DNA from: Deinococcus sp. KNUC1210
Lineage (GTDB): Bacteria; Deinococcota; Deinococci; Deinococcales; Deinococcaceae
Assembly: GCF_022344005.1 (NCBI RefSeq)
Contig: NZ_CP092190.1
Coordinates: 248,001-312,000 of the forward strand
Reading direction: 5' to 3'
DNA length: 64,000 nucleotides
This document shows positions 1-9,264 of the stretch, in pieces (the first letter of the stretch is position 1; every line of letters starts with the position of its first letter). Under the pieces are notes generated by a model. It made no database searches. It was not told the origin of the DNA and worked only from the letters and a program-made list of their open reading frames with translations. Position numbers and translations under genes: made by a program.

Positions 1-1259
<1,259 letters not shown>

Positions 1260-1265
1260 AGAAAT

Positions 1266-1271
1266 AGTGTA
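1266..1271 (-). promoter_or_regulatory. -10 box TACACT, leaderless start of FprA-like gene
   Basis: TACACT on the minus strand ends 6 nt before the ATG at 1259, so transcription would begin at or near the start codon. There is no Shine-Dalgarno sequence. Confidence 0.6.
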
Positions 1272-1333
1272 CGACAGACGCTAAGGCTGGGTCGGCAGGT
1301 GATGGAGACCGTTCCGTGCCCAGTGACAAATGG

Positions 1334-1348
1334 CCTGGACACTCCAGG
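1334..1348. repeat. Short perfect palindrome in divergent spacer
   Basis: CCTGGACACTCCAGG, two 6-bp arms around CAC, in the 224-bp spacer between the divergent genes starting at 1259 and 1484. It could be an operator or chance. The rest of the spacer is unusually AT-rich and holds a possible -10 box TAGAAT at 1436-1441 for the plus-strand gene. Confidence 0.3.
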
Positions 1349-1483
1349 CGGGTACGTTAGGGTAGAAGGTGAAAGGTATAAATTGTACTTCTCCAATCTT
1401 GGGAATGGGCCCGCCTTTTACCTCGGAGAAAGTGTTAGAATTTTCACATTGGAAGCGCTTCATCGTAGAAAGGAGGGGAACAC

Positions 1484-1789
1484 ATGCAACTGGTACAGCG
1501 AGGCCATGAATTCGAGTATCGCGACCGACAGGGTGTAGATCGCCTGGGTCAGGCCGACGTGTATGCCAGCAGCCAGGGCGACCGGGCGGTGTTGGTACTC
1601 AAAAACGTGGACGGCGGCATGGGCGGCAACGAACGTCTCACGCTGCTGGAAAATGCCCGCCGCGCCCTGCTGACGCTGGCTTCCTCGCTGCTCCCGTTTC
1701 TGGTGCCCCGCGCCACACTCCAGGTCTGGATACTGCGGCCCGATCCGCTGATGGAAGACCTGAAACCGCGTGCTCTGCTGCTGCCCTGA
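1484..1789 (+). CDS. Hypothetical protein, 101 aa
   Basis: I do not recognise the family. The start is supported by a strong Shine-Dalgarno sequence (AGGAGG, 10 nt upstream) and the gene ends just before a clear hairpin terminator. The protein is soluble and charged in its first half (VQRGHEFEYRDRQG) and more hydrophobic in the second (LLTLASSLLPFLVP). It has no signal peptide or convincing membrane segment. The upstream spacer is AT-rich compared with the window, as expected for a promoter. Confidence 0.65.
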   Translation: MQLVQRGHEFEYRDRQGVDRLGQADVYASSQGDRAVLVLKNVDGGMGGNERLTLLENARRALLTLASSLLPFLVPRATLQVWILRPDPLMEDLKPRALLLP

Positions 1790-1803
1790 CAGGGCACAGA
1801 AAG

Positions 1804-1843
1804 ACAGCAAAACAGCCTGCCAGAACGGAGGCTGTTTCGCTGT
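1804..1843. terminator. Hairpin terminator between convergent genes
   Basis: 15-nt arms ACAGCAAAACAGCCT (1804-1818) and AGGCTGTTTCGCTGT (1829-1843) pair with one mismatch. It lies between the stop at 1789 (+) and the stop at 1870 (-), so it may work both ways. Confidence 0.6.
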
Positions 1844-1869
1844 TTCCTTCGGCGTCGCCAGGAAGCGGG

Positions 1870-2262
1870 TTATTCCACCAGGTAGCGCAGGCCTTCCTTC
1901 AGTTCCACGCGCTCCAGCTCTGTTCTGGGCACCACCACATTGCGCCGCCAGGGCATCCATTCGGTCAGGCCGGTGCCCGAGCGCAGAAAGCCGCGCCTGC
2001 CGAGTTCGGCGCTGCGGTACAGGCCACCTTCCAGACCGGCCCGCAGCAGTTCGGTCACGCGGGCGGGGTCGAGTGCTCCGGTCAGGCGGGCGGCGCGGAT
2101 CTCGTCGCCCTGCCCGTAGAGTTCCGCTTCGGTTCCCCAGGGGCGCAGGGCTTCCAGAGCCAGCGCCCGCGACATCGGCTGCGCGAAGTTCAGTTGAGCG
2201 TCGAGTTCGTGGCCCCGGTGCCCGCGTTCCTGGCGGGCGGGTTGGCTGCGGGTTTCCATCAT
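1870..2262 (-). CDS. Hypothetical protein downstream of DinB-like gene
   Basis: A 130-aa protein of unknown family, without signal peptide or membrane segment. Its ATG overlaps the stop of the preceding DinB-like gene as ATGA (2259-2262), so the two are probably translationally coupled and functionally linked. A second ATG lies three bases further in. The C-terminal half (GFLRSGTGLTEWMPWRRN, then a VVPRTELERVELKEGLRYLVE-like ending) looks like a compact domain. No motif points to a catalytic role. Confidence 0.6.
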   Translation of the reverse strand: MMETRSQPARQERGHRGHELDAQLNFAQPMSRALALEALRPWGTEAELYGQGDEIRAARLTGALDPARVTELLRAGLEGGLYRSAELGRRGFLRSGTGLTEWMPWRRNVVVPRTELERVELKEGLRYLVE

Positions 2263-2798
2263 TCCTCCAGCTGACGGCGGTGCTGCCGCAGATGACCCGT
2301 GACCATGCGCGTCCAGTCGTACGCGTCCAGATCGTCATAGAAGGGGTGAAACATCCGGCGCGACAGATCGGCATTCTCCAGCTGGGCGCTCAGGTCCCGC
2401 AGCAGTTCGCGGTTCGCCTGCCAGCGAGGTTGCAGGGACTCCCAGGATTGGCCCTCGCCGGGTTGCAGATGGGCCGGAGCCTGATACCGGTCGCCCTGCT
2501 GCACGCCCGGAGTCCGTGGCAACTCGCGCAGCCCCTTGTCGGAAAGCAGCAGGCGCAGCAGCTTCGCGACCCCCTCGTTCACGATGATGACGTGTTCCGT
2601 CACCTGCGCCGGACTCCAGCGGCCCTGTGAAGGCGTGGTCAGCCAGTGCCCCTGGTGCGCCGGAATGCTGGCCTCGAAGCGGTCGAAGGCCAGCTCCAGC
2701 TGCTCTCTGATCTGCTCGGGCGTGTCTCCGAAAACCCGGAGTTGCCGCGCTCCTTCTGCCCCAGACAGGCGCACGGCGGGTTGATTGGGCTGTGTCAT
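2259..2798 (-). CDS. DinB-superfamily protein
   Basis: A 179-aa member of the DinB/YfiT-like four-helix bundle fold, a family of metal-dependent, often thiol-dependent enzymes expanded in Deinococcus. Visible signs are a conserved helix-start histidine in the TPSQGRWSPAQVTEHV segment (about residues 56-70), a DDLDAYDWTRMVTGHLRQH segment near the C-terminus that supplies the usual histidines, and the typical length. The start at 2798 sits 6 nt after a TACACT box, so the mRNA is probably leaderless. It is first in a two-gene unit with the hypothetical protein at 1870-2262. The substrate is unknown. Confidence 0.75.
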   Translation of the reverse strand: MTQPNQPAVRLSGAEGARQLRVFGDTPEQIREQLELAFDRFEASIPAHQGHWLTTPSQGRWSPAQVTEHVIIVNEGVAKLLRLLLSDKGLRELPRTPGVQQGDRYQAPAHLQPGEGQSWESLQPRWQANRELLRDLSAQLENADLSRRMFHPFYDDLDAYDWTRMVTGHLRQHRRQLEE

Positions 2799-2804
2799 GG
2801 CAGA

Positions 2805-2810
2805 AGTGTA
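2805..2810 (-). promoter_or_regulatory. -10 box TACACT, leaderless start of DinB-like gene
   Basis: The minus-strand TACACT is separated by 6 nt from the ATG at 2798, with no ribosome-binding site in between. Confidence 0.6.
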
Positions 2811-2878
2811 GAACAGCGGCGTGAGCTGCGGAACCGTCTGCTTTCTTCAGAGTGGCGCTGGTGCGGCTGAACTCCAGC

Positions 2879-3673
2879 TCAGCGAATGTCCAGCCGCTCG
2901 GCCCCGGCGTACACGTTGAACCGCCCGCCGCGCACGAAGCCCACCAGTGTCAGGCCCAGGCTGACGGCTGTCTCGACCGCCAGGCTCGACGGTGCGCCCA
3001 CCGTGACGACCACGGCAATGCCTGCCAGCAGCGCTTTCTGCACGATCTCAAATCCGGCGCGGCTGCTCGTGACCAGCACCCTGTTGCCGAGTGGCAGCTC
3101 TGGCAGCGCTGCGCCCACCGCCTTGTCCACGGCGTTGTGTCGCCCCACGTCCTCGAAGGCGTGCAGCAGCCGCCCGGAGGCATCGAACAGCCCCGCCGCG
3201 TGCAGCCCACCGCTGGCCTCGAAGGCTGGCTGGGCAGCTCTGAGCACTTCCGGCAGCCCCCGGATGGTGGCAGGCGGAAGGGGCGGGGCAGTCCAGACGG
3301 GCGCTGACACCCGCAGCATCAGTCGCTCGACGCTGCCGCTGCCACAGACGCCGCAGGCACTCGAAGTGACGCTGCCGCGCTGCGCTGCCAGCAGGGTCGC
3401 CCGGTCGCCGTCCAGCAGCAGCACATTGGGCGCGCCGGGCAGCACTGAAATGGCCGTGACCGCCGCCAGCAGTCCTTCTGCGTGCAGCCAGCCGCGCACC
3501 AGCTCCAGATCGTGCCCCGGTGTCCTCATCATCACGCTGAGCGGGACACTCCCGGCGGCTGTTCCCACGCGCAGTTCCAGCGGTTCTTCGACCGCCACCG
3601 CGTCGCTCAGGTGTTCCCAGGTGCCGCCCGTGTGTCGGCGCACCGCGAAGAAATCGAGCTGCGGGCCGCTCAC
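2879..3673 (-). CDS. fdhD: Formate dehydrogenase accessory sulfurtransferase FdhD
   Basis: FdhD transfers sulfur from a cysteine desulfurase to the molybdenum cofactor of formate dehydrogenase in the cytoplasm. The 264-aa product has the family's CxxC site (SACGVCGSG, about residue 102) and the conserved DVGRHNAVDK and TSSRAGFEIVQKA motifs. A longer frame reaches 3784, but it would overlap the upstream methyltransferase by over 100 nt. A GTG at 3673, two bases after that gene's TAA and behind an AAGGA sequence, is the better start. The gene is therefore coupled to the rRNA methyltransferase. No formate dehydrogenase gene lies in this window. Confidence 0.88.
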   Translation of the reverse strand: MSGPQLDFFAVRRHTGGTWEHLSDAVAVEEPLELRVGTAAGSVPLSVMMRTPGHDLELVRGWLHAEGLLAAVTAISVLPGAPNVLLLDGDRATLLAAQRGSVTSSACGVCGSGSVERLMLRVSAPVWTAPPLPPATIRGLPEVLRAAQPAFEASGGLHAAGLFDASGRLLHAFEDVGRHNAVDKAVGAALPELPLGNRVLVTSSRAGFEIVQKALLAGIAVVVTVGAPSSLAVETAVSLGLTLVGFVRGGRFNVYAGAERLDIR

Positions 3674-3675
3674 CG

Positions 3676-4839
3676 TTATTCCTTTTGCAGCAGGATGCTC
3701 TTGAGGTACAGGCTCTCCGGCACGTTCAGCATGTGCGGGTGGTCGGCGGGCTGATACGTGGTGTCGCGCACCTCGGCGTTGCACTCGGCCTCGCTGGCTG
3801 CCACCCGCGCCGCGTCCAGCAGGTCCTCGACGCGGATGTAATGGGCGCAGGTGCTGATGAGCAGCATGCCGCCCGGCTTCAGCATCCGCAGGGCGCGGGT
3901 CGCTCCCTCGGTAAAGATGCGCTTGGCCTTGGGAATATCGTCGCGGCGTTTGGCGAGGGTGGGCGGGTCGAGGACAGCTGCGCCGAAGGTCTGCCGTTCG
4001 GATTCCAGCGCCTTCAGCACGTCCAGTGCGTCTCCCATCCGCAGGCCCACCGAGACCCGGTTGGCGCGTGCGGCTCCTTCCAGGGCCTGTAGCGCCACCC
4101 CGTCCTGATCGACTGCCAGCGCCCGCGCTCCGGCCCGCGCCGCGTGCAGGCTGAAGCCCCCGGTATAGCTGTACACGTCCAGAAAGCCCTCGCCTTCTTT
4201 CACCAGTCCGCGCATCAGGCGGCGGTTGTCGCGCTGATCGAGGTAAAAGCCGGTCTTCTGGGCGGCGAGCGGCTGGAAATACAGTTCCAGATCGTCCTCA
4301 TAGAACGTCACGCGCTCTGGTACCTCGCCCCACAGCAGGCCCGTCTGCTGCTCCAGCCCTTCGCGGCTGCGCTCTCCGGTGTCGCTGCGCTCGAAGGCAG
4401 CGGTGGCCCCGGTTTCGGCCTGAAGCGCCTTCAGGATCTGCGAACGGTGGCGCTCGACGCCCGCGTTTCTGAACTGCACGCTCAGTACCTCACCGAACAG
4501 GTCGGCCACGATGCCGGGCGTTCCGTCGGCCTCGGCGTGCAGCACGCGCATGGCATTGGTGCCGACGATGCGGCCTTCGCGGCGGCTGAGCGCTTCACGA
4601 ATCCGGCGGCGATAAAACGCCTCGTCGATATTTTCGCGCTTGCTCGTCAGCATTCGCAGCGGAGTGGCCCCGCCCTCATTGAAATAGCCGCGCCCCATGA
4701 ACGGCCCGCTCTCGGCGTAGACGTCCACCACCTCGCCTGCGCCGATGCCTGCCTCGGCATTCAGGATGTCGCCCCGGTGCCCGAAGGGATACCGCCCCCG
4801 GATGCGCCGCTCTGCCGCCGCCTTGATCGTCACTTTCAT
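3676..4839 (-). CDS. Class I SAM-dependent rRNA methyltransferase, RlmI-like
   Basis: A 387-aa cytoplasmic methyltransferase with an N-terminal PUA domain (MKVTIKAAAERRIRGRYP...) and a C-terminal Rossmann methyltransferase domain. The SAM-binding motif is DVYSYTGGFSLHAARAG (about residues 214-230), followed by an acidic AVDQDG turn, the catalytic-loop LDPPTLAK, and LLISTCAHY, where the family's cysteine lies. E. coli RlmI makes m5C1962 in 23S rRNA; the exact target here is inferred. The ATG at 4839 overlaps the stop of an 18-codon leaderless ORF as ATGA. fdhD follows after two bases. Confidence 0.85.
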   Translation of the reverse strand: MKVTIKAAAERRIRGRYPFGHRGDILNAEAGIGAGEVVDVYAESGPFMGRGYFNEGGATPLRMLTSKRENIDEAFYRRRIREALSRREGRIVGTNAMRVLHAEADGTPGIVADLFGEVLSVQFRNAGVERHRSQILKALQAETGATAAFERSDTGERSREGLEQQTGLLWGEVPERVTFYEDDLELYFQPLAAQKTGFYLDQRDNRRLMRGLVKEGEGFLDVYSYTGGFSLHAARAGARALAVDQDGVALQALEGAARANRVSVGLRMGDALDVLKALESERQTFGAAVLDPPTLAKRRDDIPKAKRIFTEGATRALRMLKPGGMLLISTCAHYIRVEDLLDAARVAASEAECNAEVRDTTYQPADHPHMLNVPESLYLKSILLQKE

Positions 4840-4892
4840 GCAGGGACCCCTGAGACCGTTGCTGCCCAAATCTGTTCGCGTAAGACCTTCAC
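4836..4892 (-). CDS. Putative 18-aa leaderless leader peptide before rlmI-like gene
   Basis: GTG at 4892 lies 6 nt after TATGCT. The frame reads MKVLREQIWAATVSGVPA and its TGA overlaps the ATG at 4839 (ATGA). The downstream gene has only a weak AGGGG upstream, so re-initiation is plausible. A missing base fusing this stretch to rlmI is the alternative, but RlmI proteins normally start at the MKVTIK position. Confidence 0.45.
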   Translation of the reverse strand: MKVLREQIWAATVSGVPA

Positions 4893-4898
4893 GGGGGC

Positions 4899-4904
4899 AG
4901 CATA
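4899..4904 (-). promoter_or_regulatory. -10 box TATGCT for leader peptide and rlmI-like gene
   Basis: TATGCT ends 6 nt before the GTG at 4892, the same geometry as the other leaderless starts in the window. Confidence 0.5.
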
Positions 4905-4935
4905 GCGCCGGGGTCCGGGCAGCATCGGGGTTGGC

Positions 4936-5838
4936 TCACGCTTGTTGCTCGTGGGTCTGCGCGAAATGCCGCGCCGTTTTCAGAGAATACGGCGTGAACT
5001 GCGGGCGGAACCCCGGTACGCTGCCCGTCCAGTTCTGGTAGTGGGCGTCATAGACCACTGCTCTGTGAATCAGGGCCAGCAGTGCGGCCTCCTGCCAGCG
5101 CAGCGCCGTGTTCAGTCTCCAGGCACTCAGCCAGTCGTGCCACAGCGTCTGTGCCAGCTCGGGCAGGGCCTTGCGATCAGGATGGTCGGCCCGCGCCGGG
5201 TGCTGCACGAAAGCCAGCAGCCAGCCGAGATCGAGCAGGGGGTGCTGGGTGCAGCCTTCGCTCCAGTCGAAAAGCCGGACCACGCCCGCCGCGTCTACCA
5301 GCACATTGTTCGGATGGAAATCGTCGTGAGCGGGCGTGTCGGGCAGGCCGAGCGCAGCCACGTGTTCGTAGGCCGCCCGAAAAGGGGAGAGCAGCGCCTG
5401 AACGAATGGAAGCTGCTCGGTATTCAGGCCCCAGTGGGCCAGGGCCGCCGTATCCAGCAGCAGCGCTTCGGCGCGGGCGGGCAGCTCTGCAAATCGGTGA
5501 ACCGGCCCACTGGAAAAGCCCGCTCCCTGCTGAAGCTGGACCAGCCGGGTAACGCCTGTGCGCCAGTCGCCCAGCTGAAGTGAGTGCAGCAGGCAGGCTC
5601 CGGCATCCCGTGTCAGCAGCCAGCTGCGCTGCTCATCGGCGGCCAGTATTTCAGGGGTCAGCGTGGAACCCAGGCGTGCTATTTCCAGCGCCGCCCGCAC
5701 CTCGCGTCCGTCCTTACCCGCCTTGAAATACCTGCGTCCCTGCCCGGTTTCCACGCTCAGTACGCAGCCGACATCGGAAGCATGAATCAAAGACAGCCGC
5801 TTCGGGTGCTCGTTCTGTCGTTCCAGCCACGCGCTCAC
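4936..5838 (-). CDS. Aminoglycoside/choline-kinase-type phosphotransferase
   Basis: A 300-aa member of the APH kinase-like family, which uses ATP to phosphorylate a small hydroxylated molecule. The catalytic loop AHDDFHPNNVLVD (about residues 167-179) carries the general-base Asp and the Asn. The metal-binding LFDWSEG follows about 12 residues later, where the usual DFG-like Asp is expected. The true substrate cannot be told from sequence. The GTG start at 5838 directly follows the TAG of the gene at 5839-6195, so the two are co-transcribed. Confidence 0.8.
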   Translation of the reverse strand: MSAWLERQNEHPKRLSLIHASDVGCVLSVETGQGRRYFKAGKDGREVRAALEIARLGSTLTPEILAADEQRSWLLTRDAGACLLHSLQLGDWRTGVTRLVQLQQGAGFSSGPVHRFAELPARAEALLLDTAALAHWGLNTEQLPFVQALLSPFRAAYEHVAALGLPDTPAHDDFHPNNVLVDAAGVVRLFDWSEGCTQHPLLDLGWLLAFVQHPARADHPDRKALPELAQTLWHDWLSAWRLNTALRWQEAALLALIHRAVVYDAHYQNWTGSVPGFRPQFTPYSLKTARHFAQTHEQQA

Positions 5839-6195
5839 CTATGTCCGCCAGCCGGGGCGCTGCCAGGGGCGGGCATTCGGCAGGTCCGGGAGGAGTGCGC
5901 CGCCTTCTGCCTGCACCTCGAAGCGGGCCGGCACCCCCCGTCGTCTCAGTTCCAGGCCGCCGTCATGCAGCAGCCAGACTTCCTGCCCCCAGCGTTGCTG
6001 CACTGCCTGCGTCAGTGCCTGGGCATTCTGTTGAGACAGCTCCAGCCCTTCCAGGCGGGCGACCTCACGCCCTTCGGAGTTCAGCAGCACGGCGTCAGCG
6101 AGGAAGGATTCGGGCATTTCAGGACGATAGCCCGTCTGGGTGTGTCGCCGCACTTCAAATGTCGGCGTCAGCCTGGTGTGCGATGCTGGCATCAT
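5839..6195 (-). CDS. Hypothetical protein, 118 aa, upstream of phosphotransferase
   Basis: I do not recognise the family. The product starts MMPASHTRLTPTFEVRRH and appears soluble, with a run of beta-strand-like segments (FEVRRHTQTGYRP, VWLLHDGGLELRRRG). The ATG at 6195 is preferred to a GTG at 6324, which would bury the frame in the oppositely oriented lipoprotein gene. Even so, the two start codons interlock in CATCATGATG, so each gene's promoter must lie in the other gene's coding sequence, and I find no clear box for this one. It ends in a TAG that abuts the GTG of the phosphotransferase. Confidence 0.6.
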   Translation of the reverse strand: MMPASHTRLTPTFEVRRHTQTGYRPEMPESFLADAVLLNSEGREVARLEGLELSQQNAQALTQAVQQRWGQEVWLLHDGGLELRRRGVPARFEVQAEGGALLPDLPNARPWQRPGWRT

Positions 6196-6724
6196 GATGA
6201 AGCTGCGTTCTCTTTCCCTGCTGGCTCTGCCCCTGCTCGCCGCGCTGTCGGGCTGCGGCACCGGCCTGATTCCGCCGATCACCCGCGACTTCGATGCAGT
6301 CACATTCACTTTTCCTGCGCCCACCGTGCAGAACCCGGTGGTGTTCTACTCGACGACCAATCAGCTCGGCTCGCTTCCGGCCATTTCCAGCCTGATCAGC
6401 TCGGTCGAGATTGCCGGCAATGCCACCTATACCGGCTTCGGCAACCTCGCCAAGATTCAGGTGTATATCCGTCAGAACCTGTCGGGCTGCACCATCCAGA
6501 CCGATCAGAGCTATGTGGCGTGCCCCGCCGACGAAAGCGCCAATCTGGTCCAGACCATCGATCTCGTCAAGGGCCAGCCCGCCGCCTTCAAGCTCTCGGG
6601 CACCATCCTGACGAAGGCCGTGCAGAACAAGCTCGGCTATCTGGGCGTGCAGGTGACGGGCGGCGGCGCACTCCAGGGCGACAAGCTCCTGATCGACAGC
6701 GGCAAGGTGACGGTGCGTTTCTGA
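6194..6724 (+). CDS. Putative lipoprotein, 176 aa
   Basis: The N-terminus is MMKLRSLSLLALPLLAALSGCG: positive charges, a hydrophobic core and a lipobox (LSGC), so the mature protein begins at the cysteine and is lipid-anchored. The rest is beta-rich (FDAVTFTFPAPTV, VTGGGALQGDKLLID) with one cysteine pair (GCTIQTDQSYVAC). It has no recognisable domain. ATGs at 6194 and 6197 are both possible. GATGCT ends 6 nt before 6194 and could be a weak leaderless -10. It is divergent from, and overlaps by two bases with, the gene at 5839-6195. Confidence 0.7.
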   Translation: MMKLRSLSLLALPLLAALSGCGTGLIPPITRDFDAVTFTFPAPTVQNPVVFYSTTNQLGSLPAISSLISSVEIAGNATYTGFGNLAKIQVYIRQNLSGCTIQTDQSYVACPADESANLVQTIDLVKGQPAAFKLSGTILTKAVQNKLGYLGVQVTGGGALQGDKLLIDSGKVTVRF

Positions 6725-6762
6725 GGCCAGAGCGCGTCAGGACCGAGCACCCCTGAAGGGAG

Positions 6763-7377
6763 TCAGCTTCGACCGTCCTCCCGGCTGCCCGGTTCTCCGA
6801 TGCCCAGGCTCCGGAGCGCTTCCACCAACCCGGCCTCCAGCTGCGCTTCGTCGCCGGAGTTGTCCACCACCACTGTCGCCAGCCTGCGTTTCTGCTCGGC
6901 TGGCATCTGGGCGGCGTCGCGGGCCAGCACGGTTTCGCGGTCCAGGCCGCTGCGTTTCATCACACGCGAGATTCGCAGTTCCAGCGGAGCGTCGATCAGC
7001 AGGGTCGCATTCATCTGTCGCCAGCCCTCGCCTTCAAACAGCAGCGGAACGTCCTGCACCACCCACGCTTCACCGCGTGCAGCAGCCTCGGCGGTCTGCT
7101 GGCCCAGCAGGGCACGGACACGCGGATGAACAATGGCGTTCAGCACGTCGCGCTTGGCCGGATCTGCAAAGACCAGGGCGGCCAGTGCAGCCCGGTCAAA
7201 GCCGTCTGCGGTGACGTACTGCGGTCCCAGTTGCCGCGCCACCTCGGTCTGCACTTCAGGGGTGCGGCTCAGGGCGTGGGCGGCGGCGTCGGCGTCCAGC
7301 ACCGTCAGGCCGTGCTTCCGCAGGAGGTTGGCCGCAGTGCTCTTGCCTGCGCCGATCGAACCGGTCAGCCCCAGCAT
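6763..7377 (-). CDS. coaE: Dephospho-CoA kinase
   Basis: Last step of coenzyme A biosynthesis: ATP-dependent phosphorylation of the 3'-OH of dephospho-CoA. The 204-aa length is typical. The P-loop GLTGSIGAGKST begins at residue 3, then come the DADAAAH metal/CoA motif, IVHPRVR and VQDVPLLFEGE, and the R-rich lid (MKRSGLDRE). The ATG at 7377 lacks a good Shine-Dalgarno sequence. A leaderless 19-codon frame begins at 7424 and ends 11 nt inside this gene. Either it couples translation, or a lost base has split an N-terminal extension. Confidence 0.9.
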   Translation of the reverse strand: MLGLTGSIGAGKSTAANLLRKHGLTVLDADAAAHALSRTPEVQTEVARQLGPQYVTADGFDRAALAALVFADPAKRDVLNAIVHPRVRALLGQQTAEAAARGEAWVVQDVPLLFEGEGWRQMNATLLIDAPLELRISRVMKRSGLDRETVLARDAAQMPAEQKRRLATVVVDNSGDEAQLEAGLVEALRSLGIGEPGSREDGRS

Positions 7378-7424
7378 GCGGGTGCCGGGTTCCAGCGGAG
7401 AGGGGGAGGCGTGCTCGGTGTCAC
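7365..7424 (-). CDS. Putative 19-aa leaderless ORF overlapping coaE start
   Basis: GTG at 7424 lies 6 nt after TAGAGT. The frame encodes a proline-rich peptide (MTPSTPPPLRWNPAPACWG) and stops at 7365-7367 inside coaE. A single missing base in the CCCCCT run could instead join it to coaE. Confidence 0.3.
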   Translation of the reverse strand: MTPSTPPPLRWNPAPACWG

Positions 7425-7430
7425 GGCTCT

Positions 7431-7436
7431 ACTCTA
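7431..7436 (-). promoter_or_regulatory. -10 box TAGAGT upstream of coaE
   Basis: TAGAGT on the minus strand, partly repeated next to itself (CTAGAGTCTAGAGT), lies 6 nt before the GTG at 7424. Confidence 0.4.
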
Positions 7437-7893
7437 GACTCTAGGACATTGCCCAGCACCGTGGTCCCCTGCCACCGATCAGATATCCGGCTCCCGGATC
7501 TGCTCTGGATACCGGTGAGATGAGTTTCATACTGGGACAATCTTAGCCTTCCGTGAACAGTGTGCGTGGGGTAAAAACGTGCGATTTGCTAGACTCATCC
7601 GAGTTTCGACCCGTCTTCCCGCGTCCTGCTGCCTGTATTCGTCAGAAGAACATCATGCCGGGTATGTCATCATGTTGGCGATCCTCATGCCTCTGTAAGC
7701 CGGGGGCTCTCAGGAACCACCCGTCAAGCTGAAACCGCACATTCTTAATCTGCTGTTGTTCTCACCGTCACTTCACCCTCATGAGAGGCCGGATTTGTAT
7801 GATCGACACCATGTTTCAGCGCCATGCTCCGCAGTGCGAGCGGCCCCTGCTTTCTCGCAGCGGAGCCACCGACCCTTTCTTGGAGGTCTGTCT
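7437..7893. other. Divergent intergenic region, coaE / TPR gene
   Basis: 457 bp without a supported gene. It is AT-richer than its surroundings. It holds candidate plus-strand -10 boxes TAGACT at 7590-7595 and a TGTATGAT stretch near 7796-7803 with TTCACC about 18 nt earlier. If the first is used, the TPR gene has a leader of about 300 nt. I see no conserved RNA structure. Confidence 0.45.
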
Positions 7894-9075
7894 GTGAAAA
7901 GGCGCATCCTCTGTCTGCTCGCTCCCCTGAGCCTTGCGGCCCTGAGCCTTGCCGCAGCTCAGACTCCTTCCACTCAGCCTCCGGCTACCCAGGCGGCCCC
8001 GGTGGTGCCGGCCAAGCCTGTCGCCCCGGCCCGCACGATACCTGCGGCCAACTATGTGGCGCTGGGCGTGTACTACTACGATCAGGGCAACTACGACAGC
8101 GCGTATGTGGCGTTCCGGGCTGCTTCCGAACAGGACCCCAAGAATTCGGAAGCGCTGCTGGGACTGGGCCGCACTCAGGCCAAGCTGCGCCTGTATATGG
8201 CCTCGCTCGACACCCTGAGGAAACTCGTGGCCCTGGATGCCCGCAACATCAGCGGCTATATCGCGCTGGCACAGGCGTATCAGGCGCAGTACGTGGGAAC
8301 CAGCGACCGCAAAAACGTGGCGACCAACCTCGACGATGCCCTGAAGGTGCTGACCGACGCCGAGACTGCCACCCGCGCAGTTGCCGGGGCCGATCAGGAC
8401 ATCAATCTGTCGAAGGTCTACAACGAGCGGGGCTACGTGTACCGCCTCAAAGGTGACGCGACCTCGGCGATCGCCGCCTTCAAGCAGGCCAGCACCCTCA
8501 ATCCCAACAACTCGGTGATCCTGTACAACCTGGGCGATATGTACTACGCGACGGGCGATCTGAACGCCGCCATCGACAGCCTGCAACAGGCAGTGATCGC
8601 CGATCCGCGCGACGCCTACAGCCGCGCCTACTACGCCAAGCTGCTGGCGCTGAGCGGCAACACCGCCGCCGCCCGTCCGGAAGCGGCGCAGGCGGCCCGT
8701 CTGTCGCCCACCAACGCCTACGCGGTGGGACAGTACGGCGTGGTCAGCTACCTCGCCAAAGATACGGCTCTGGCTTCCAGCCAGCTTCAGGCGGCCATCA
8801 AACTCGATCCGCTGCGCTACCCCGAGTTCTATCACTATCTCGGGCGGCTGGAACTGGATCAGGGTCAACTTCAGGCCGCACGCGGCGATCTGACCAAGGC
8901 GGCAGCACTGGCGAGCACCAGCTGGGAATATGTCTACTACCTGGGCCTGTCGTATGAACGCGGCCAGGGCGCACTGGCCCCAGACAAGGTCAAGGCGATG
9001 GAGAACTATCAGAAGGCGCTGGCGCTCAATCCCGATTACAAGCTCGCTCAGGACGGACTGAGCCGGGTGAAGTAA
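7894..9075 (+). CDS. Secreted tetratricopeptide-repeat protein
   Basis: A 393-aa protein with an N-terminal signal peptide ([24 protein letters not shown], cleavage after AAA likely), a Pro/Gln/Ala-rich linker to about residue 45, then TPR units such as [37 protein letters not shown] and [17 protein letters not shown]. It probably acts as a periplasmic or envelope scaffold. The frame extends upstream to 7756, but the GTG at 7894 has GGAGG 8 nt ahead and begins a proper signal peptide. A terminator hairpin follows. Partners cannot be deduced. Confidence 0.82.
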   Translation: MKRRILCLLAPLSLAALSLAAAQTPSTQPPATQAAPVVPAKPVAPARTIPAANYVALGVYYYDQGNYDSAYVAFRAASEQDPKNSEALLGLGRTQAKLRLYMASLDTLRKLVALDARNISGYIALAQAYQAQYVGTSDRKNVATNLDDALKVLTDAETATRAVAGADQDINLSKVYNERGYVYRLKGDATSAIAAFKQASTLNPNNSVILYNLGDMYYATGDLNAAIDSLQQAVIADPRDAYSRAYYAKLLALSGNTAAARPEAAQAARLSPTNAYAVGQYGVVSYLAKDTALASSQLQAAIKLDPLRYPEFYHYLGRLELDQGQLQAARGDLTKAAALASTSWEYVYYLGLSYERGQGALAPDKVKAMENYQKALALNPDYKLAQDGLSRVK

Positions 9076-9092
9076 CCCGCCGCTCTTCCCGG

Positions 9093-9124
9093 CACCGCCT
9101 CCCGCACTGGGCAGGCGGTGTTTT
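9093..9124 (+). terminator. Rho-independent terminator after TPR gene
   Basis: CACCGCCT (9093-9100) pairs with AGGCGGTG (9113-9120), followed by TTTT. Confidence 0.75.
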
Positions 9125-9152
9125 GCGTCTTCCGCTGGCGGCTGCGCGGTGC

Positions 9153-9158
9153 TATCAT
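9153..9158 (+). promoter_or_regulatory. Probable -10 box (TATCAT) of rpsB operon
   Basis: TATCAT lies 106 nt before rpsB, implying a leader of about 100 nt, which is common for ribosomal protein genes under feedback control. The -35 is not clear. Confidence 0.4.
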
Positions 9159-9264
9159 CTCTGTTTGGGTGCCCCCTTCCCCTGATCTGCACGCTGGAGC
9201 GTCGTGCGGAACGCAGGACCGGGACGGGAACGCAAAATTGAAACCTGCAACGCTCAGGAGCACC

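Noticed and set aside
1281..1463. 60-codon minus-strand frame upstream of the FprA-like gene
   Set aside because: It has no promoter or ribosome-binding signal and lies across the promoter region of both flanking genes.
3674..3784. fdhD start at 3784
   Set aside because: It overlaps the methyltransferase C-terminus by over 100 nt and encodes an Arg/Pro-rich, non-conserved extension; GTG 3673 with AAGGA is better.
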